A stretch of 64,000 nucleotides of DNA from Serripes groenlandicus (Eukaryota; Mollusca; Bivalvia; Cardiida; Cardiidae). Within the stretch, counting starts at the first letter, position 1, and each line of letters starts with the position of its first letter. Of the stretch, positions 1 through 13,800 are shown in pieces. The stretch spans positions 1 to 64,000 of the forward strand of contig JASEVX010000095.1 in assembly GCA_031761405.1 (NCBI GenBank). Reading direction: 5' to 3'. The notes under the pieces are model-generated. The model saw nothing but the letters and a program-made list of their open reading frames with translations. It made no database searches and was not told where the DNA came from. The position numbers and the translations under genes are program-made.

Positions 1-388
1 TAATGGAAAGAATAAGTTCGTGAATGGAAAGAGGTACATGAGGAAACAAAGTGTCCCAAAACTGCCCACGCATGGATGTTTGTTGTATCAACAACGGAAA
101 TATAACTGCTTTTGTTTAAAACGATTGCCAGTATTGCTATACAGTCCTCAATGTACCAAGTTACGTGTAGCATAATTGTTTATACGCTCTTTCTTACCAG
201 AATCAATTTTACTGTCACACTCTGTGAATACTTCCACGGTAATTATTACTAAATGTATCCTAACCGATGCAGACTTCTTCTGTTATATCTAGTTTCAATA
301 TATTACAATTATGCGTAGTCTCTTCATGGTTAAAGCCATTCCAGCGCTTCCGTGTGTAATTTGCCATTCGTTTGTGTATGCCTCTTCA
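1..388. other. AT-rich flank, no gene seen
   Basis: This stretch is AT-rich and has no convincing coding frame, splice pattern or repeat. The open frames that begin near 311-372 run into the pyrimidine tract and are created by it. Confidence 0.6.
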
Positions 389-2166
<1,778 letters not shown>

Positions 2167-3884
2167 ACATGTAATGCCTGTCTGTTAGCTTTGACAAGAG
2201 CTTTGAACCACATTCCATTTTTAATTAATCTGTCAGCCAATTAACGCATGAGGCAGTTTAATGTATATTTCGCTTCTAACGCTGATCGAGATAGTATTGT
2301 ACTGATTTATTCTACCGCCATCCTGTCCACATTTACTGACGATAATTCGTTGCATATTTTATGTATAGAGTTAACCTCTGGAAAGGGGTCAATTTGGGGG
2401 GTGTTTTCCTATATATAATAAGCTAAATTAACATCTGAATTTCCTTATTTGTCGAGACGAAAAGATAATTGATAAATGACTTTTTCTTTGCACAAGTGGT
2501 TGATATTTGTAAAGAGTACAGTTATTTCTCTATATCGTTATTAATGGTCATAAAGGACCAATTCTATTATTCATAGGAGACTCCATTTTTACTTTATAAA
2601 TAGATAGCTTTGAAAAATAAATAAAAAAAATAACAAAGGGATTTGAAACATTCGGAAAAGTTCGAAATTGGTTGGAACAGTTGTTGTTGGTATTGACTTA
2701 CACAGACAGTTTTGGGCCTGTACGTGGGAATCAACAGTTAATGTGAGAACTAGTTGTTATTACCAAGGGCTGTTATCAATGCAGTTTTTGGCTGATACCA
2801 GATTTGGTTGGCTGGTATTTACCACATTGGCATATACTGGTTCAGAATTCGTTAGATCACTACAAGGAGGTCATACTTTTCTTAAAATCTTCCACAAATA
2901 TGAATAACATCATAATACCCATTTATTTGTACAGAAACTAGTCTACGTATCTCTCCTGTAAGTGAAGAAAATTTGAAGAAAATTTCGAATACACAGTCCT
3001 CTTGATTACATAGCGATTGAAAACTTTTACGGACATTTCATTGCAAAATATAACTGTGTTACAAATATAATGCAAATCTTTCCTTGCAATTTGGAGTCTT
3101 AATTTATTAAAACCATGATAATCATATTCAAATGATTCAGAATTCATGATGTTACATTTTTTTCTTGTCACAGAAAACAAATACATGTAGGTTAAAACTC
3201 TCAAGTTCACATGATAACACGTACAGTTTGATACTGACACAAAGGTCTTGTTACAAGTAATACAAAGGTCAACCATGAAAGCCCAATGCCAAGGGTTTCA
3301 TGTTAAAGATTTTATCAAAGACAGAAAGTATACCAAAGGTCAAGGCCACATGGCAGCAACTGTTTTACATACATAAGGTATTTGCAATAAGCAGTAAATT
3401 CACCAAACCTGAAAGGCCTATGTCAAATGATTGAAAAGTTATTTCAAACTTTTTTGTCAAAGACAAACAGACCAAAAACTATATTTGACATCAGAATCAA
3501 CTGAGGGCATAACAGAAAACGGAATAACATATATACCTACAATATTGATTCCACTGAGGTAGTGAATGTTCACCCGTAACATGTTACAGCTGGTATTTCA
3601 TATATGTATCTCAAGGCAGAGTGGAATGCAACCCCCGACTCTAAGTTATTAATGGTATAAGCTTATAACTGTTTTATTGTGAAAACAAAACGTAAATGTA
3701 CAGCCATAATCGTTAACCTGTGGACGAATCTCTTTCCTCGTAACATCTTGCTACCACAAATAAAACCCCATTTAATTTCTCATTTACTATCGTAATCTCA
3801 ACAGACTTATTTATCATAAACTATATTTCGGTTTAAACACGGTGATAATTTCCAACATACAAGTTCAAACTCATGAGAACGTAT
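2167..3884. other. Unannotated AT-rich sequence
   Basis: I see no recognisable protein family, RNA gene or tandem repeat in these 1.7 kb. A 79-codon plus-strand frame at 2668-2907 and a 112-codon minus-strand frame at 2938-3276 exist, but neither shows a known motif, and frames of this size can occur by chance. The region could be diverged transposon sequence or intergenic DNA. Confidence 0.5.
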
Positions 3885-3896
3885 CATCCTGGATGC

Positions 3897-4162
3897 TTTT
3901 GTTTGTTTGTTTGGAGTTTAACGCCGCTTTCAACAGCTTTGGTCATATCACGGCGGTCAGTGCACCTACCCATGTTTTCCTGGCTTTCCTACACCAGTAC
4001 TTACACAACATTCTTTCGAAGCCACTGACTACTTTCTCACATAGATCAGAGGTGAGAGGCGATTGAAAAATCGCCCGAAAAAATGTCGCCGCAACCGGGT
4101 ATCGAACCCGTGACCTCCAGATCACGAGTCAGATACGCTACCAATTGAGCTACCCGGCCGGG
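3897..4162 (-). mobile_element. tRNA-derived SINE, full length, minus strand
   Basis: On the minus strand the element begins at 4162 with a tRNA-like head. The A box TAGCTCAATTGG is at 4152-4141 and a perfect B box GGTTCGATACC is at 4108-4098. The anticodon-loop position reads CGT, so the head looks tRNA-Thr-like. A body of about 170 bp follows and ends in GCGGCGTTAAACTCC plus a short (CAAA)n tail at 3897-3912. The same 12 bp, CATCCTGGATGC, flank both sides (3885-3896 and 4163-4174), which is a target-site duplication from LINE-driven insertion. A second, truncated copy of this family lies inside the satellite at 50,006-50,219. The family resembles molluscan SINEs with a CAAA tail; I cannot name it. 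Confidence 0.93.
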
Positions 4163-4174
4163 CATCCTGGATGC

Positions 4175-5278
4175 AAGTATGAGCCTATAGTGTCATGATT
4201 TATTGGACAAAATAAGAAGTTGCACTATCAATTTGTGTGATATTGACCTTTAATATATGAATTGAAACAAGGTCATGGACAACCATGACATAATAACAAA
4301 TGTGTGTCAAGTATATTGTTCACAAGATCAACAATTTCAGGCTTAGGTTTTTATGAAACTCTGCGAAATAATCTCTTTATATGTGGCCTGATTTTGTGTG
4401 GAAATCATGAGTTATACAGAACTAAAATATGAGGTGGGACATTTCAGATTTTATAAATTACCTGGGAACCAGTCAATTGAAACTAGTCAAATGGCCACCA
4501 TTTCCCGCCGGGGTTAATGGATCTTACACACCACACCCACTCCCTCTAATTGCAATCTACCTACATACTAAGTTTTAGGTCAATGACAGTAATACAGACA
4601 GCATAATTTAAGGCATTTTACATATACCAAACTCACAATTTATAGGCTGAAAGCATGATGCCTTGCAATTGGCATTTTACCTGATAAGCTTCGTTCATGA
4701 ATGTTAAAACCTGATATATTGATCATGGTGCCGGTGGCAGTGTGGGGATTCAAATGGTTCTTTCGCATTATTGTGAAGAAAACATCATAACAATGCAGAC
4801 ACGTTAGAATTAAGCCTTTCGACGAGGTCCTCTCTATAAATTTTACACGAGACATCCACATTGGCAAAAAGGAATGTATACGATCAACAAACGAATCGCT
4901 AGCATAGTCGCAGCCCTTTTTTTATTCGATTAAACGTCAATATCTCACAATGAACTTTGGTCGGAAAGCCAGAGAGCGTCAAACCGTTTTCTCGAAAAGA
5001 GATGGCAAATACGTGATCAGGGGATGGTTGCTTCGCCGGGCAGAAACATGGAGGACACACGCGCGTCTCCACGCATTGATAGACCACATACACGTTAACT
5101 GTGAACGGCTATGTATGGAACGCCGGCACTGTCTTTGGTAATGATGAAACTCTATTATTATGCTTGTTTTGTATTATATTATGTATGAAGTTCTTTACAC
5201 GTTGTGAAAACATATTTATATTATGTCGGTACATCGTTGTATGTTTTGATTTGTATTTATATTCTGACAGTCTTTTTT
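4175..5278. other. Unannotated sequence
   Basis: No recognised gene. Short minus-strand frames at 4640-4867 and 4899-5093 and plus-strand frames at 4950-5141 and 5101-5289 show no family signature. The stretch about 4960-5130 is richer in GC and CpG than its surroundings and could be a piece of an old exon or transposon, but nothing identifies it. Confidence 0.45.
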
Positions 5279-5371
5279 ATATTATGTAGATACATCTCTA
5301 TATTATGTAGGTACATCTTTATACCATGTAGATACACCTTTATATTATGTAGATACATCTTTATATCATGT
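5279..5371. repeat. 21-bp minisatellite, about 4.4 copies
   Basis: Copies of a 21-bp unit (ATATTATGTAGATACATCTTT-like) start at 5279, 5300, 5321 and 5342, and a partial one starts at 5363, with one to three differences each. Looser copies may extend left to about 5210. The repeat abuts the retrotransposon fragment that follows. Confidence 0.85.
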
Positions 5372-5412
5372 GCATGCTTAATTATTTTATTTCCATATTT
5401 TATGACGATAGG

Positions 5413-5688
5413 TGTCGATATCACGCCGCCTTAATGATTTACAAGACCGTTTACAATTTGGCACCAATATACATGAATGACATTTTAATATTTTCGGAAA
5501 ATAAATATCACAATCTTCGCTCACAATCCAATATCAATTTAGCATTGACCTACAAACCTAGAACAAATTACATGCTAAATTCATTTAGATATTTTGGTTT
5601 TAAAGTCTGGAATATAAAGCATTCAACGTCTATTGTATCATTCAATCAAAATTATAAGAAATACCTTCTGGAAAAGGTTCCATACTAA
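5413..5688 (+). pseudogene. Non-LTR retrotransposon RT, C-terminal fragment
   Basis: One open frame of about 91 codons ends at a stop at 5686-5688. It reads ...MIYKTVYNLAPIYMNDIL..., then YHNLRSQSN, ...KPRTNYMLNSFRYFGFKVWN and a tail near SFNQNYKKYL. This order (hydrophobic YK..YNLAP.Y, an N-LRS-S segment, PRT, SF-Y-G---WN, then SF---YK) is typical of the region after the reverse-transcriptase fingers and palm in jockey/CR1-like non-LTR elements of invertebrates. No endonuclease and no catalytic YADD region is present upstream, so this is a 5'-truncated dead copy. The frame opens a little earlier, inside the minisatellite, but that part does not look like the family. The clade is uncertain. 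Confidence 0.75.
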
Positions 5689-5861
5689 CAATATCTTGTT
5701 TATTTGCCGTTATTATGTTAAGAATTGTGTTTAAAGTATTTGGAGTGTCTGTCTTTACATGATTGAAAATTAATTATATTTGTATTTAATGCTATCATTT
5801 TTCATTTAAATGTGCATGTTTTTTAAATGTAATGTTATAATATTATTGAATGCCATATGTA

Positions 5862-6790
5862 TAGGTTCGGTAAAAAAACCACGTTTTCACCAATTTCTTC
5901 TTTGTTGCATTTTTCTATCCGTCTCCCATGCACCGAACTCGGAGTATTTGTAGAGAGTAGTTCCAGGATAGGTAAAATACCGCGTTTCCTAAGTTCATTC
6001 TTATAAATTCGGAAAAAAACGCGTTTTCCCTAATTCCATCTTGGTTGCATATGGAGTCTAACTTTTTTTTTGTTTCTCTCATGCACTAAACTCTGGGTAT
6101 TTATAGAAAGGAGATCCACAATACGTTAAATGTCGCGTTTCCTAAGTAGGTTCTTATAAATTCGGAAAAAACGCATTTCCCCTAATTTCTTCTTTGTTGC
6201 ATATGGAGTGTAACTTTTTTTCTATCATTCTCCCATGCACCAAACTATGGGTATTTATAGAGAGGAGTTCTACAATACGTAAAATGTCGCGTTTCCAAAG
6301 TACGTTCATATAAATTTTGAAAATTCCTTCTTTGTTGCATATAGAGTGTAGCTTTTTTCTATCATTTTCCCATGCACACAACTCTAGGTATTTATAGAGA
6401 GTAGTTCAACGATATGTAAAATGTTGCGTTTGCTAAGTACGTTCTTTTAAATTCGGAAAAAAGTGTTTTTCTCGATTCCTTCTTTGTTGCATATAGCGTG
6501 TAAGTTTTGTATGCGTATCCCATGCACCAAACTCAAGGTATGTGTAGAGAGTAGTGCCAGGATAGGTAAAATGCCACGTTCCCTAAGTACCTTCTTATAG
6601 GTTCAGAACAAAAATCGCGTTTTTCCCAATTCCTTCTTTGTTGCATATAGAGTGTAATTTTCCCATGTACCAAACTCTGGGTATTTATAGAGAGAAGTTC
6701 TACCATACGTAAATTGTCGCGTTTCCTGAGTACGTTCTTATATTTTCGGGAAAAAGGCGCGTTTTCCCTAATTCCTTCTTTGTTGTTTGT
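5862..6790. repeat. Degenerate sister satellite, about 6 monomers
   Basis: The landmark TTTGTTGCAT (or a close variant) recurs at 5901, 6041, 6193, 6331, 6483, 6637 and, weakly, 6779. The spacings are about 140, 152, 138, 152, 154 and 142 bp. Each unit shares with the main 155-bp satellite the blocks TCTCCCATGCACCAAACT, GCGTTTCC, TTCGGAAAAAACGCG and CCTTCTTTGTTGCAT followed by AGTGTAACTTT. The segment where the main satellite has its tRNA-like stretch and CATATG palindrome is replaced by GGGTATTTATAGAGAG. Monomers differ strongly from one another, so this is an old, non-homogenised relative 1.7 kb from the main array. Confidence 0.88.
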
Positions 6791-8456
6791 TGGCGTTGTT
6801 AACCGCATTAATGCCATTTGGCGAGCAGCTATCATTATACTACCATTTCTTACACATATTGTTTTCGGACTATTGGTTCTCAGACTATCTAATATATAGA
6901 TAATGTGTCTTCGTTGATTTAAATCCTTGATATACTGGGTCCTGAACTAGATAGTGGGTCCTAAACCAGTAATTGGGTCTTGACCCAACATTTCAAAGAC
7001 CCACTATTACATCTGGCGTTCCATTAAAATATATTTTATCGGGGTACTAATACTGTTTCAGACATTTTACCCACGTATTGGGGCTTTGAAAATGAGTTAT
7101 CTCCCTTAGACTGAACTTGCGCTTCCAGTATATCCAACATCTAATCAGAATACCGGAAGGATAATTGCAGATGTCTTCCAAATGAGGGCCCAATAAACGA
7201 ACCGGGTGTACATTGTGGGACCCAGTAAATCGACCATACATGTATATATAACATAACTGTATTAGCTGTAAACGATTAACAATAGTGTTAGCCTTCATCA
7301 GACAAACTTTGATAATATGAACACTTATCCGTGTTATCGCCTTTTAAATAGTACCGTTTGTATATCAACACCAGTGACAATTTATTATATATAGAGAGAG
7401 ACTTAGTCATATAGATAGTGGGTCTGTGTTATTAAACACGTTTATCGGGTCCACTGTGAAATCGTGTAGATATTCACAGTTCTTCTTTGTCATGATATAA
7501 TGTATTTTCTCACGAACCTATGTATCCCAATATATACCTTAAGTTGAAAGGGCTAGTAGTCGTGTGGTGTTAAATTGTAAATAGCGGGGCTATTTAATAA
7601 AACAATAAATGTTGCAATTCTTTAGAGTTATTTAAAATCGTCCTATCCGTTATAGGTAACAGAAGATTCTCTGAGAGCAATACCATTTAGAAAATTCCTA
7701 TTTTACTCGAACAGCAAAAACACGAAGGATTTAACATATTTATTAGATATATATCGGTTTGGTTACAACAAGTAAATAACATGTATACATGTATTCGACT
7801 TTCTCTTCATCTACAGTTGACAGAATGTTTTACCACAGACAGATTGATTAAGCTTGGTATGTAACGTATTATTTGTTTCACAAGCATCTTTAATGCAGGT
7901 GACATAAATCCAGGAAAAATATGATGAAGACCAGACATGTCTTTGCTGTCAATATTCCCAATGTACGTAATATATATTCCTGTACATTTTTTATACTAAA
8001 GCCTTTCACCCATTTGCCATACTGAGTCGGATTGCTTCAATGCTATGAAGCACATGGTGCAACTCAAGATAAGTCACCTTAAAGCCCACCTAACAAACAA
8101 GCAGGTAACCTACCCAGTAGCACAGACAAATCATACAAAAAGACAAGGAACAAAACCCGGGGCAGATGCATCAAGACACGAAACCATACACAAACCAAAA
8201 AGGGGCAGTATGCAAAACCAAAATATACGCAAACGAGTACCACAATGAGACAGTCTGTGTGTCACGGAACAGAGAATTAAATCCGGATTTAAATAACAAA
8301 AAATACTTCCAACTGAACTCACATTTCTCAAAGTGTCGATTAGTCCGGATTACAATGATTGCGTAAATATTGTCGCGTGTCCTTGTTTTCTGTTATGCCA
8401 GTTTGTCTTAATAGGAGTTAACATTTGTGTACCGTATAACATGATGGTTGTTAAGT
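6791..8456. other. Unannotated sequence between the two satellite blocks
   Basis: No recognisable gene. There is a local cluster of GGGTCCT/GGGTCTT motifs at about 6939-6997, and further GGGTC words near 7420-7450, without regular spacing. Short frames at 7047-7298 (minus) and 8045-8248 (plus) carry no family motif. AT-rich intergenic DNA is the simplest reading. Confidence 0.45.
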
Positions 8457-10884
8457 ACGCGTAAACTATCACATTTACCAGTGGCGTTCATATGGTTTCG
8501 GAAAAACGTGTACAGTGTAACTTTTGTTCTAGAAGTCTCCCTTGCTCCGAACTGGTGCAATCGGTAGAGTGCATATGCACAACGCTTAAACTATCGCGTT
8601 TACCAGTTGTGTTCATATGGTTTCGGAAAAAAACGTCTTTTCCAATTTCCTTATTTGTTGCATGTACAGTGTAACTTTTGTTCTAGAAGTCTCTCATGCT
8701 CCAAACTCGTACAATCGGTAGAGTGCATATGCACAACGCTTAAACTATCGCGTTAACCAGTGGCGTTCATATGGTTTCGGAAAAAAACGAGTTTTTCCAA
8801 TTTCCTTCTTTGTTGCATGTATAGTGTAACTTTTGTTCTAGAAGTCAGTCTCCCATGCTCCAAACTGGTGCAATCGGTAGAATGCATATGCACAACGCTT
8901 AAACTATCATGTTTTCTAATGAAGTTAATATGTTTTTTGGAAAAAAAAAGCGTTTTTCCTATTTCCTTCTTTGTTGCATGTACAGTGTAACTTTTGTTCT
9001 AGAAGTCTCACATGCTCCTGACGGGTGCTGTCGGTAGAGTGCATATGCACAACGCTTAAACTATCGCGTTTACCAGTGGTGTTCTTATGGTTTCGGGAAA
9101 AAAAGGCTTTTTCCTATTTCCTTCTTTGTTGCATGTGCAGTGTAACTTTTGTTGTAGAAGTCTCACATGCTCCTAACTGGTGCTATCGGTAGAATGCATA
9201 TGCACATCGCTTAAACTATCGCGATTACCAGTTGTGTTCATATGGTTTCGGAAAAAACGTGATTTTCCAATTTCCTTCTTTGTTGCATGTGCAGTGTAAT
9301 TTTTGTTCTAGAAGTCTCACATGCCCCAAACTGGTGCAATCGGTAGAGTGTACATGTATATGCACAACGCTTAAACTATCGCGTTTACCACTGGCGTTCA
9401 TATGGTTTCGGAAAAAAACGTGTTTTTCCAATTTCCTTTTTTGTTGTATGTATAGAGTAACTTTTGTTTTAGAAGTCTCCCATGCTCCAAACTGGTGCAA
9501 TCGGTAGAGTGCATATGCACAATGCTTAAACTATCATGTTTTCTAGTGTCGTTCATATGGTTTCGGAAAAAAAACGTGTTTTTCCTATTTCCTTCTTTGT
9601 TGCATGTATAGTGTAACTTTTGTTCTAGAAATCTCTCATGCTCCAAACTGGTGCAATCGGTAGAGTGATATGCACAGCGCTTAAACTATCGCGTTTACCA
9701 GTGGAGTTCATATGGTTTCGGAAAAAAAATGTGTTTTTCCAATTTCCTTCTTTGTTGCAGGTAAAGTGTAACTTTTGTTCTAGAAGTCTCCCATGCTCCA
9801 AACTGGCGCTATCGGTAGAGTGCATATGCACAACGCTTAAACTATCGCGTTTACCAGTGGCGTTCATATGGTTTCGGAAAAAAACGTGTTTTTCCAATTT
9901 CCTTCTTTGTTGTATGTATAGATTAACTTTTGTTTTAGAAGTCTCCCATGCTCCAAACTGGTGCAATCGGTAGAGTGCATATGCACAACGCTTAAACTAT
10001 AGCGTTTACCAGTGTCGTTCATATGGTTTCGGAAAAAAAACGTGTTTCTCCAATTTCCTTCTTTGTTGCATGTATAGTGTAACTTTTGTTCTAGAAATCT
10101 CCCATGATCCTAACTGGTGCTATCGGTAGAATGCATATGCACAACGCTTAAACTATCATGTTTTCTAGTGACGTTCATATTGTTTCGTAAAAAACGCGTT
10201 TTTCCAATTTCATTCTTTGTTGCACGTATAGTGTAACTTTTGTTCTAGAAGTCTCCCATGCTCCAAACTGGTACTCTCGGTAGAGTGCATATGCACAACG
10301 CTTAAACTATCGCGTTTACCAGTGTCGTTCATATGGTTTCGGAAAAAAACGTGTTTCTCCAATATCCTTCTTTGTTGCATGTATAGTGTAACTTTTGTTT
10401 TAGAAGTCTCCCAGGCTCCAAACTGGTGCTATCGGTAGAGTGCATATGCACAACGCTTAAACTATCCCGTTTACCAGTGTCGTTCATATGGTTTCGAAAA
10501 AAAAACGTGTTTCTCCAATTTCCTTCTTTGTTGCATGTATAGTGTAACTTTTGTTCTAGAAATCTCCCATGATCCTAACTGGTGCTATCGGTAGAATGCA
10601 TATGCACAACGCTTAAACTATCATGTTTTCTAGTGACGTTCATATTGTTTCGGAAAAAACGCGTTTTTCCAATTTCATTCTTTGTTGCATGTATAGTGTA
10701 ACTTTTGTTCTAGAAGCCTCCCATGCTCCAAACTGGAACAATCGGTAGAGTGCATATGCACAACGCTTAAACTATCGCGTTTACCAGTGTCGTTCTTATG
10801 GTTTTGGAAAAAAACGTGTTTTTCCAATGTCCTTATTTGTTGCATGTATAGTGTAACTTTTGTTCTAGAAGTCTCTTATGCTCC

Positions 10885-13800
10885 AAACTGGTGCTATCGG
10901 TAGAGTGCATATGCACAACGCTTAAACTATCGCGTTTACCAGTGTCGTTCATATGGTTTCGGAAAAAAACGTGTTTCTCCAATTTCCTTCTTTGTTGCAT
11001 GTATAGTGTAACTTTTGTTCTAGAAGTCTCCCAGGCTCCAAACTGGTGCTATCGGTAGAGTGCATATGCACAACGCTTAAACTATCGCGTTTACCAGTGT
11101 CGTTCATATTGTTTCGGAAAAAAACGTGTTTCTCCAATTTCCTTCTTTGTTGCATGTATAGAGTAACTTTTGTTTTAGAAGTCTCCCATGCTCCAAACTG
11201 GTGCAATCGGTAGAGTGCATATGCACAACGCGTAAACTATCGCGTTTACTAGTGGCGTTCATATGGTTTCGGAAAAAAACGTGTTTTTCCAATTTCCTTC
11301 TTTGTTGTATGTATAGAGTAACTTTTGTTTTAGAAGTCTACCATGCTCCAAACTGGTGCTATCGGTAGAAAGCATATGCACAACGCTTAAACTATCATGT
11401 TTTCTAGTAACGTTCATATTGCTTCGGAAAAAAACGCGTTTTTCTAATTTCATTCTTTGTTGCATGTATAGAGTAACTTTTGTTCTATAAGTCTCCCATG
11501 CTTCAAACTGGTGCAATCGGTAGAGTGCATATGCACAACGCGTAAACTATCGCGTTTACCAGTGGCGTTCATATGGTTAAGGAAAAAAACGTGTTTTTCC
11601 AATTTCCTTATTTGTTGTATGTATAGAGTAACTTTTGTTTTAGAAGTCTCCCATGATCCTAACTGGTGCTATCGGTAGAATGCATATGCACAACGCTTAA
11701 ACTATCATGTTTTCTAGTGACGTTCATATTGTTTCGGAAAAAACGCGTTTTTCCAATTTCCTTCTTTGTTGCATGTATAGTGTAACTTTTGTTCTAGAAG
11801 TCTCCCATGCTCCAAACTGGTGCAATCGGTAGAGTGCATATGCACAACGCTTAAACTATCGCGTTTACCACTGGCGTTCATATGGTTTCGGAAAAAAATG
11901 TGTTTTTCCAATTTCCTTCTTTGTTGCATGTAAAGTGTAACTTTTGTTCTAGAAGTCTCCCCTGCTCCAAACTGGTGCTATCGGTAGAGTGCATATGCAC
12001 AACGCTTAAACTATCGCGTTTACCAGTGGCGTTCATATGGTTTCGGAAAAAAAAGTGTTTTTCCAATTTCCTTCTTTGTTGTATGTATAGAGTAACTTTT
12101 GTTTTAGAAGTCTCCCATGCTCCAAACTGGTGCAATCGGTAGAGTGCATATGCACAACGCGTAAACTATCGCGTTTACCAGTGGCGTTCATATGGTTTCG
12201 GAAAAAAACGTGTTTCTCCAATTTCCTTCTTTGTTGCATGTATAGAGTAACTTTTGTTTTAGAAGCCTCCCATGCTCCAAACTGGTGCAATTGGTAGAGT
12301 GCATATGCACAACACGTAAACTATCGCGTTTACCAATGGCGTTCATATGGTTTCGGACAAAAACGTGTTTCTCCAATTTCCTTCTTTGTTGTATGTATAT
12401 AGTAACTTTTGTTTTAGAAGTCTCCCATGCTCCAAACTGGTGCAATCGGTAGAGTGCATATGCACAACGCGTAAACTATCGCGATTACCAGTGGCATTCA
12501 TACAGTTTCGGAAAAAAACGTGTTTTTCCAATTTCCTTCTTTGTTGCACGTATAGAGTAACTTTTGTTTTAGAAGTCTCCCATGCTCCAAACTGGTGCAA
12601 TCGGTAGAGTGCATATGCACAACGCTTAAACTATCGCGTTTACCAGTGGAGTTCATATGGTTTCGGAAAAAAAGTGTTTTTCCAATTTCCTTCTTTGTTG
12701 CATGTATAGTGTAACTTTTGTTCTAGAAGTCTCCCAGGCTCCAAACTGGTGCAATCAGTAGAGTGTATATGCACAACGCTTAAACTATCGCGTTTCCCAG
12801 TGGCGTTCATATGGTTTCGGACAAAAACGTGTTTCTCCAATTTCCTTCTTTGTTGTATGTATATAGTAACTTTTGTTTTAGAAGTCTCCCATGCTCCAAA
12901 CTGGTGCAATCGGTAGAGTGCATATGCACAACGCGTAAACTATCGCGATTACCAGTGGCATTCATACAGTTTCGGAAAAAAACGTGTTTTTCCAATTTCC
13001 TTCTTTGTTGCACGTATAGAGTAACTTTTGTTTTAGAAGTCTCCCATGCTCCAAACTGGTGCAATCGGTAGAGTGCATATGCACAACGCTTAAACTATCG
13101 CGTTTACCAGTGGAGTTCATATGGTTTCGGAAAAAAAGTGTTTTTCCAATTTCCTTCTTTGTTGCATGTATAGTGTAACTTTTGTTCTAGAAGTCTCCCA
13201 GGCTCCAAACTGGTGCAATCAGTAGAGTGTATATGCACAACGCTTAAACTATCGCGTTTCCCAGTGGCGTTCATATGGTTTCGGAAAAAAACGTGTTTTT
13301 CCAATTTCCTTCTTTGTTGCATGTATAGAGTAACTTTTGTTTTAGAAGTCTTCCATGCTCCAAACTAGTGCTATCGGTAGAGTGCATTTGCACAACGCTT
13401 AAACTATCGCGTTTACCAGTGTCGTTCATATGGTTTCGGGAAAAAACGTGTTTCTCCAATTTCCTTCTTTGTTGCATGTATAGTGTAAATTTTGTTCTAG
13501 AAGTCTCCCAGGCTCCAAACTGGTGCTATCGGTAGAGTGCATATGCACAACGCTTAAACTATCGCGTTTACCAGTGTCGTTCATATGGTTTCGGGAAAAA
13601 ACGTGTTTCTCCAATTTCCTTCTTTTGTTGCATGTATAGAGTAACTTTTGTTTTAGAAGTCTCCCATGCTCCAAACTGGTGCAATCGGTAGAGTGCATAT
13701 GCACAACACGTAAACTATCGCGTTTACCAGTGGCGTTCATATGGTTTCGGAAAGAAATGTGTTTTTCCAATTTCCTTCTTTGTTGCATGTATAGAGTAAC

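Noticed and set aside
2668..3276. Possible genes at 2668-2907 (plus) and 2938-3276 (minus)
   Set aside because: No family motif, splice support or repeat relation was seen, and the lengths are within chance for this composition.
4090..4162. Functional tRNA gene (minus strand, CGT anticodon position)
   Set aside because: It continues into a SINE body with a CAAA tail and target duplications, and the stems have mismatches; it is a SINE head.
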